This document shows positions 6,215 through 11,054 of a stretch of DNA of 11,054 bases, in pieces. The notes below the pieces were generated by a model. The model was not told the origin of the DNA and did no database searches. It saw only the letters and a program-made list of their open reading frames with translations. Each line of letters opens with the position of its first letter. Within the stretch, counting starts at the first letter, position 1. This DNA comes from an uncultured Prevotellaceae bacterium (GTDB taxonomy: Bacteria > Bacteroidota > Bacteroidia > Bacteroidales > Bacteroidaceae), in contig CALZOH010000103.1 of assembly GCA_945827465.1 (NCBI GenBank), positions 1 to 11,054 of the forward strand, in the 5' to 3' direction. A program made the translations under genes and the position numbers.

Positions 6215-9200
6215 TTACCTGACGTTGTATCCGCTTATAAGAAGTTTCGGCTGATTGCCGCGCGTGTCCACATCCTTCCAACGAATGTGGACTTCTTTTT
6301 CTTCGCCTGGCAGCAGCGAGAAATAATTGTCGCCATAAATCACCGGCAATATCTGCAAACCGTCTTTCTTGCCGATAAGGTTCAAGCGAATGAGTAGCGC
6401 CGGCGTCTTCGAAGGATTCTTTACAGTTGCCGTTGCCGTCCATTCACCCTGATCGTTCTTCTCGCTTTCAAAACGTACCTTTAACGATACCTTCGGCAGT
6501 TTTTTCAGTTCTTGATAATTGTTCTCTTCCAAGGTACGATGGTAGAAATTGTCTGACACAAGGTGTTCGCCTTCTCTCAGCGTCAATTTCAAGAAATGAA
6601 CTTTCGAGATGTTGTCAGGATACTCCATTCGGATGGGCTTTATGGTTGTATCTTCTTCGCTATCAACAATAGCTTCTTTCTCCCAAGCCCGTGTTCCATC
6701 CATCTGATAAAGTTCCACTTTGGCTTTCAATCCATGATGGGAACCGGCACTATAGTTCACTACCTCAATCTCCTCATTGGCCGGATTCCACTGGATGTGG
6801 AGCGGTTCGGATGCTTTCTTAATACCAAAATAAGCCGCAGTGGGTTCAAAAAAATAGTCGTAGGTTTGCCAAACCATTGAAGGCCAACATGGATGACTCA
6901 TCCACATCAGCAATCCCATGCGATGCTTGCTGCGCGATTCAAACATACTGCGATGACCGTCGTAGTTAACCCATTGTGCCAGTTCGGTAAACTCCTTCAC
7001 ATCTTGCGGTTCGCCGTAACCTTGTGCGATGATTTCATTGAAAGAAGTTGCACCCTGCGCACCTTGCAGTGTATAGTCATGCATACCCCATTCGTCGCTT
7101 TGCGGCCAAAGTCCTTCTGGCGAGAATGTGCGTAAGAAACTCTCGTAGGTCATGACATTAGGCATACCGCGTTCGCTGTGGAACTTGTCATTGCCAGCTT
7201 CCATCGTGAAATAGGTATTAGCGGGCAACATCCGATAAGGCCCATGTCCGCTCACCACTTCGTCGGCAGAACTGGGTATGTAATGCAAATCCGAATGACT
7301 TTCTGCTACAATGCGACGCAATGCTTTGTCAATCACTTCCGGCGGAAAACCTTCATTACGTCCGCAATAAAGGCCGATGGAAGCGTGGTTGCGAATCCGT
7401 TTCACATAGTCTTCGGCATTGTCGATGAACATCTTCGGGTCATACGGATCGGGACCGTCAGCCGGATTGGCCAGCCAAAAGTCCTGCCAAATCATGATTC
7501 CGTACCGGTCGCAAGCTTCGTAGAGTTCTTCGTCGCCAATCATACCCACCCAGTTGCGCATCATCGTAAAGTTCATGTCAGCATGATAGGCAACCGCTGT
7601 CTCGTATTCGCGTCCGCGGTAGTTGAGATTCGATTCCCCAAATCCCCAGTTACCGCCTCTTCCGATAAAACGGCGACCGTTGATATAAAGATTCAGTATC
7701 TGATTGTCTTCATTGAAAGTCATCTGGCGAATGCCGACCTTAAAGTCACGTTGGTCAGATACCTTCCCGTCAATCACGAATGTAAAGTAGGCATCATATA
7801 GGTGGGGTTTTCCGTAACCCACGGGCCACCATAAGCGTGGATGCTGAATGTTCAGTTGGGCAAAATCTGCTGCATCAAAGGCCACCGTCTTTTCTTCGCC
7901 GGCTTTCAAGTTGACTGATTGTTCAAACGTAATGTCACCGATACTTCCCTTCAGGAGTCCTGTTACATCGGCTTGTTCGTGGTTCTTCACAATCACTTCG
8001 GCTCTCAGTGCGGCTGAAGTAGTGTCGGGAAGCGGCAAACGCGTTTGGACGAGCGGGTCTGAAACGGTCACTTTTCCGCTGCTCGTCAGGCGTACATCAT
8101 TCCAGATACCAATGTTGCGACCTCGCATTGTCGGTATCCAGTCCCAACCGATGGTAGCGTGAAATGTCGGATTGTCGGCTCCCAAAATGCCCCCGTTAAA
8201 GTCAGTGCTCTGTTTGTTCTTTTCCTTAATGGCTCCAATATGACTATTGCGAATAATTTCCACAGCCAGCACGTTCTTGCCTTTTACCATCTGTGACGTC
8301 ACATCGAAAATACCACGTTTGAATGCGCCTTCAATGCGTCCAACCGACTGTCCGTTCAGGTAAACATTGGCTTTCCAGTTGATACCATCAAAGTTGAGGA
8401 ATACATGCTCTCCTTCAAATTCAGCCGGCACCTCAAATTCATTGCGGTACCAGAAATTACTCCAAAAGAATGATTCGGAAATGTTCAGTTGATTATCGGC
8501 ATAATTCGGATCGGGTAATGCACCGACATTGTGATAACTGCTCACCACCGTTCCCGGCACCGTGGCCGTAATCCAGTCTCCTGTTTCAAAACCAGGCTGC
8601 GAAATGTCTTCGCCGCTGCCCGCTACTTCAGAAGCCCTCTGCAGAGTCCAATTACCACCTGATAGAATGAGTTCGCGACTATTGCGTCCATTCGCTTGGG
8701 CTGCCGGATGGGCCACCAGGCCTCCCTTGCCCATCACCTTCATTTCTTTCAATACGTAATGGTCTCCGGCGGCTTCTGTCATCAGCACTCGCACGTAGCG
8801 GCCTGAGCCTTTCACGCTGACTTCATCGGTCAGCTGATTTCCACCGGGCAGTTGAGCCAGGTCTTTCCATTTTACGGCATTGTCGGAAGTCTGTATCTTT
8901 CCCTTCAAAGCCTTTTCTTCCCAATCCAGCACGATTTTGTCAAACGTAGAGCGGCTTCCCAGATCTACATATATCCATTCCTCCTGATTTCCGCCGCTCA
9001 TCCAAGCGCTGGTGAAATATTGAGAAGGTTTCAACTCTACTGCCTCATCCTCATAAAAGAAGTTCAGGTCATTGATGCGCCAATACACTGCGCCGTTCAA
9101 TGTCAGTTTCAGGCGGTAGAAACAGTAATCATCGGCCTCTTCAAGGTTGATTGTTTCTTCCAAGATGCGCTGTGGAAGGTTCCCTTCCTCATTTTGCTTG

Positions 9201-9823
9201 TTGGGGTCAGAGTGAACCTTCCAACGCGAAGGTCTTCCGGGAAGTTCCTTTCCGCTATTTTGTCCCAACATCGTCCACTGTTTGCCGTCTTTTGAGCCCA
9301 GCAATGCAATGGCATAGCCTTCGGTGGCCTGCGCTTCATCATAAGCCACGCTACCTCTCATATCAATGCGGTCGACTTTTTTAGTGTAATTGTGTAACGA
9401 CAGTTGCAGATAGGTGTCAGCACCCTCTGTCAGATTGCTGGAGTAGGGCCCGAAGTCAATGGCCCATTCCTGTTCACGTCGAGGTTTCTCTCCGTCAGGC
9501 GTCGAAAGGGTTAAGTAACGCACTGAGTCGTTGGTGCAAATGCCATCAGTCACCAATTGCGCCACCAAATTATAATCGTGTGACGACGACTGATATGCTG
9601 CACGATGGAGGGCAATGTTCCGATAAGTTTCATTGTCCGGTTTCAAGTTCGGCGAAAAGTCCTCTGCCGGACAACCGGGATATTTTCCGATGCCTCGAGT
9701 ATAATAATCTGAGCGCTCGAATGATTCTTCGGCGTTACCGACTCCTTGACAACCAATCGACACGGTTGTGATAAAAGCAGTTCCGCATAGAAGCTGCGCA
9801 ATACGTTTGAAGTACTTATTCAT
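6215..9823 (-). CDS. Family 2 glycoside hydrolase, exo-beta-glucosaminidase / beta-mannosidase-like, with two discoidin modules
   Basis: This 1202-residue exported glycosidase has a signal peptide ending at V-S-I-G-C25, a probable lipobox although -3 is Ser rather than Leu. Two discoidin (F5/8C) carbohydrate-binding-like domains follow, at about 65-258 and 265-366. Then come the GH2 sugar-binding sandwich (about 385-580), an Ig-like domain (585-700), a TIM barrel (about 705-1000) and two C-terminal Ig-like domains (about 1005-1100 and 1105-1200). The acid/base is Glu824 in G821-R-N-E-G-F-P-P; the likely nucleophile is Glu884 in F881-H-S-E-R-G-M-P. The segment W951-V-N-Y-D-G-H-R, W974, W984 and E1006-P-L-H resembles the CsxA exo-beta-D-glucosaminidase and plant endo-beta-mannosidase branch of GH2, not beta-galactosidase. 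Substrate stays open among glucosaminides, mannosides and N-glycan-like targets. It stands alone on its strand, with a -7 box 32 bases upstream. Confidence 0.88.
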   Translation of the reverse strand: MNKYFKRIAQLLCGTAFITTVSIGCQGVGNAEESFERSDYYTRGIGKYPGCPAEDFSPNLKPDNETYRNIALHRAAYQSSSHDYNLVAQLVTDGICTNDSVRYLTLSTPDGEKPRREQEWAIDFGPYSSNLTEGADTYLQLSLHNYTKKVDRIDMRGSVAYDEAQATEGYAIALLGSKDGKQWTMLGQNSGKELPGRPSRWKVHSDPNKQNEEGNLPQRILEETINLEEADDYCFYRLKLTLNGAVYWRINDLNFFYEDEAVELKPSQYFTSAWMSGGNQEEWIYVDLGSRSTFDKIVLDWEEKALKGKIQTSDNAVKWKDLAQLPGGNQLTDEVSVKGSGRYVRVLMTEAAGDHYVLKEMKVMGKGGLVAHPAAQANGRNSRELILSGGNWTLQRASEVAGSGEDISQPGFETGDWITATVPGTVVSSYHNVGALPDPNYADNQLNISESFFWSNFWYRNEFEVPAEFEGEHVFLNFDGINWKANVYLNGQSVGRIEGAFKRGIFDVTSQMVKGKNVLAVEIIRNSHIGAIKEKNKQSTDFNGGILGADNPTFHATIGWDWIPTMRGRNIGIWNDVRLTSSGKVTVSDPLVQTRLPLPDTTSAALRAEVIVKNHEQADVTGLLKGSIGDITFEQSVNLKAGEEKTVAFDAADFAQLNIQHPRLWWPVGYGKPHLYDAYFTFVIDGKVSDQRDFKVGIRQMTFNEDNQILNLYINGRRFIGRGGNWGFGESNLNYRGREYETAVAYHADMNFTMMRNWVGMIGDEELYEACDRYGIMIWQDFWLANPADGPDPYDPKMFIDNAEDYVKRIRNHASIGLYCGRNEGFPPEVIDKALRRIVAESHSDLHYIPSSADEVVSGHGPYRMLPANTYFTMEAGNDKFHSERGMPNVMTYESFLRTFSPEGLWPQSDEWGMHDYTLQGAQGATSFNEIIAQGYGEPQDVKEFTELAQWVNYDGHRSMFESRSKHRMGLLMWMSHPCWPSMVWQTYDYFFEPTAAYFGIKKASEPLHIQWNPANEEIEVVNYSAGSHHGLKAKVELYQMDGTRAWEKEAIVDSEEDTTIKPIRMEYPDNISKVHFLKLTLREGEHLVSDNFYHRTLEENNYQELKKLPKVSLKVRFESEKNDQGEWTATATVKNPSKTPALLIRLNLIGKKDGLQILPVIYGDNYFSLLPGEEKEVHIRWKDVDTRGNQPKLLISGYNVR

Positions 9824-9854
9824 AAGATATAATGCTGTTTGGAAATGAACTTGA

Positions 9855-9862
9855 CAAAGTTA
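9855..9862 (-). promoter_or_regulatory. -7 element of the glycoside hydrolase promoter
   Basis: Read on the - strand, the bases are TAACTTTG, an exact TAnnTTTG match. Transcription would start near 9850, about 26 bases before the start codon. No TTTG lies at the normal 20-base distance. One occurs at 9891-9888, 25 bases away, which is too far for standard spacing, so the promoter may be weak or need an activator. Confidence 0.5.
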
Positions 9863-9887
9863 AGTAAAAAAATAGAAGCTACAGTTA

Positions 9888-9900
9888 CAAAGCAGCTTTG
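9888..9900. promoter_or_regulatory. Perfect 13-base palindrome upstream of the glycoside hydrolase promoter
   Basis: CAAAGC and GCTTTG flank a single central A, making a perfect odd palindrome. It begins 25 bases upstream of the -7 box on the - strand, where a regulator overlapping the -33 region would bind. A few palindromes of this size are expected by chance in 11 kb, so position is the main support. Confidence 0.3.
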
Positions 9901-10163
9901 AAAGATGCTCCCTCTCCTGATTATGCGTGATCCTGACGAATGGATTTGGGGATGGTTACAGTATCATGGAATGATTGTTATGATCGGCCAGATGACACAG
10001 AAGATGATGATGTTGATCTTTTCGTAAGTAATGTTTGCTAATTTTGCTCATCGTTCCAGAAATGCTACGCAGAGCATAAATAAATTATGCAGTTTGCTGT
10101 CCGTGTAACATCGGTGCTCTCTATTTCATTCTTTCTTTGTTACGTAGGGAATAGCGCACTCCT

Positions 10164-11054
10164 TCATACACAGTGTTCTCTCTTTTGTATCCAATCGTCC
10201 AGTGGCCTGATACTTCCTTCTTGTTCAAGGTGGGACGAACGATTCTCTTCTTGCTGATAGAACTCTTCTTGCGAATGGGCACCGGTTAATGGGTCGTAGA
10301 TCAGGGGAGATGAATGGTCACTGCCCTCAATAGGAAGCCATAAGGGTGCATTCTCCTTCTGCTCTTTGTCTACAATCGACTGTTCTACAGATGGTTCTGT
10401 CAGCTGAGTTTCGGGCATCTCCGGTTCTGCACTCAATTTCTTCTTCCGACGGAGTATCTGCGTCTTAACGCGCTTGATGTCCACATTGCAGATCTTGATG
10501 ATTTCGGCCAAATGTTCATCCCTCGTCAAATAGTATAGGCTGTTGATGGCCATGATCATTTCTTTCAAGGCTATTTCCGTTTCCTCTCGCACCTCCTTCA
10601 CCGTTCCTTCCACCTGCGATTTCTCCCGAGCGCGCTCCGTCACAGCCTGCGAAAACTCCGCGTTGGCCCGCATCAACTCGTTCAAGAACACTTCGGCACC
10701 GATGTTCCTGACCTTCTGCAGGTTCTCCTCTGTGGTGAAATCTTCTATCAGGATGCGATACCGTCCCGACAACTCGTCCATCTTACCTTTATAAGGATCA
10801 ATGTCGTAGAGTTTGATATAGCGTTTCAAGTCTTGGGCATCCTCGTAATAGGGAGCAGTCTCGATTCTGCTCCAGGTCTTGATACAATCCAAAATGGCTT
10901 TGTAGCTGTACTTCCGCCGGTGTCCTGCCTCCCTCATCACCAAGGTCCACTCCGAAGAGCGGAAAGTTGTAATTCGCTCTTCTTCTTTCTTGATAGCATG
11001 CTGAAAAGCTGCCTTAGCCTCCTGAAACATCCCGTTCGACGTATCGTATTCATT
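10164..11054 (-). CDS. DUF6261-type protein, 5' end outside the window
   Basis: The frame stays open to the right edge, so the true start lies beyond the window and 296 residues are visible. An internal ATG at 11030 is unlikely to be the start, because the eight codons before it are also open. Residues about 10-205 are almost entirely helical and charged and resemble DUF6261, a Bacteroidales family of unknown function: a tyrosine-rich stretch near Y68-Y69, then Y88-D-I-D-P-Y, a helix with L126-N-E-L-M-R-A-N, and V147-Q... E148 leading into a charged helix. Residues about 206-296 form an acidic, proline- and glutamine-containing tail that looks disordered. No signal peptide or membrane segment is visible, so a cytoplasmic location is likely. 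The gene points toward the glycoside hydrolase but ends 340 bases before it, so co-transcription is doubtful. Family assignment is from remembered pattern only. Confidence 0.6.
   Translation of the reverse strand, partial: NEYDTSNGMFQEAKAAFQHAIKKEEERITTFRSSEWTLVMREAGHRRKYSYKAILDCIKTWSRIETAPYYEDAQDLKRYIKLYDIDPYKGKMDELSGRYRILIEDFTTEENLQKVRNIGAEVFLNELMRANAEFSQAVTERAREKSQVEGTVKEVREETEIALKEMIMAINSLYYLTRDEHLAEIIKICNVDIKRVKTQILRRKKKLSAEPEMPETQLTEPSVEQSIVDKEQKENAPLWLPIEGSDHSSPLIYDPLTGAHSQEEFYQQEENRSSHLEQEGSIRPLDDWIQKREHCV

Larger units (their letters stand above)
9824..10163. other. Intergenic region upstream of the glycoside hydrolase
   Basis: This 340-base stretch separates two - strand genes. It holds the glycoside hydrolase promoter (about 9855-9862, - strand) and a 13-base palindrome (9888-9900). 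Two overlapping tiny + strand frames (9905-10027 and 9940-10041) are present but not convincing. GCATAA (10074-10079) and TTATGC (10085-10090) form a weak AT-rich hairpin about 75 bases after the DUF6261 stop. I see no good intrinsic terminator for that gene. Confidence 0.55.

Noticed and set aside
7178..7801. A 207-codon open frame on the + strand opposite the glycoside hydrolase.
   Set aside because: It is the antisense shadow of a strongly supported GH2 catalytic domain, has no domain signature, and is one of several long antisense frames over this gene caused by its codon use.
5366..9823. The esterase and glycoside hydrolase as a polysaccharide-utilisation locus.
   Set aside because: The two genes face each other, no SusC/SusD pair, hybrid sensor or extracytoplasmic sigma factor is present, and the nearby barrel protein lacks a SusD neighbour. 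Shared substrate remains possible but unsupported.
9905..10041. Two overlapping small + strand frames of 40 and 33 codons (9905-10027 and 9940-10041), the second with an acidic segment near its end.
   Set aside because: They overlap in different frames, have no recognisable motif, and no promoter precedes them at the right distance. A repeated GATGAT run explains both the Met-rich and the Asp-rich reading.
10039..10046. An exact TAATTTTG box on the + strand.
   Set aside because: No -33 partner lies at 19-21 bases, no + strand gene lies downstream before the window edge, and several chance matches to this short consensus are expected.

Overview
The window looks like a chromosomal segment of a Bacteroidota organism, most likely order Bacteroidales. 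Three things point there: promoters of the TTTG / TAnnTTTG type, a carboxypeptidase-regulatory plus plug plus beta-barrel outer-membrane protein, and a DUF6261-type gene, a family I know from Bacteroidales. No species can be named from sequence alone. There is no rRNA, tRNA, CRISPR array, transposase, integrase or phage gene.

Layout. On the + strand: a small DUF1232 membrane protein (97-531); an OmpA-domain lipoprotein with an N-terminal coiled coil (673-1578) closed by a good intrinsic terminator; a 0.4 kb intergenic region with a near-perfect 23-base dyad, an imperfect direct repeat and a promoter; a roughly 1000-residue outer-membrane beta-barrel protein (1998-5006); a 0.36 kb intergenic region that may encode a small RNA (about 5137-5252); and a secreted alpha/beta-hydrolase esterase (5366-6193). 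On the - strand: a 1202-residue family 2 glycoside hydrolase with two N-terminal discoidin-like modules (6215-9823), convergent with the esterase across a 21-base gap. Upstream of it lies a 0.34 kb non-coding stretch, then a DUF6261 gene cut by the right edge (10164-11054).

How the genes relate. Nearly every gene seems to be its own transcription unit, so this is not one operon. Four of the six products are exported: a lipoprotein anchored to peptidoglycan, an outer-membrane barrel, an esterase and a glycosidase that is probably a lipoprotein. The esterase and glycosidase could act on the same decorated glycan, but they are on opposite strands and no SusC/SusD pair or sensor is adjacent. This is therefore not a classical polysaccharide-utilisation locus within the visible DNA.

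Most of the window is ordinary. The points most worth checking are the candidate orphan small RNA, the dyad upstream of the barrel gene, the domain architecture of the GH2 enzyme, and the C-terminal extensions on the barrel and DUF6261 proteins. I found no convincing evidence of a new multi-gene system.
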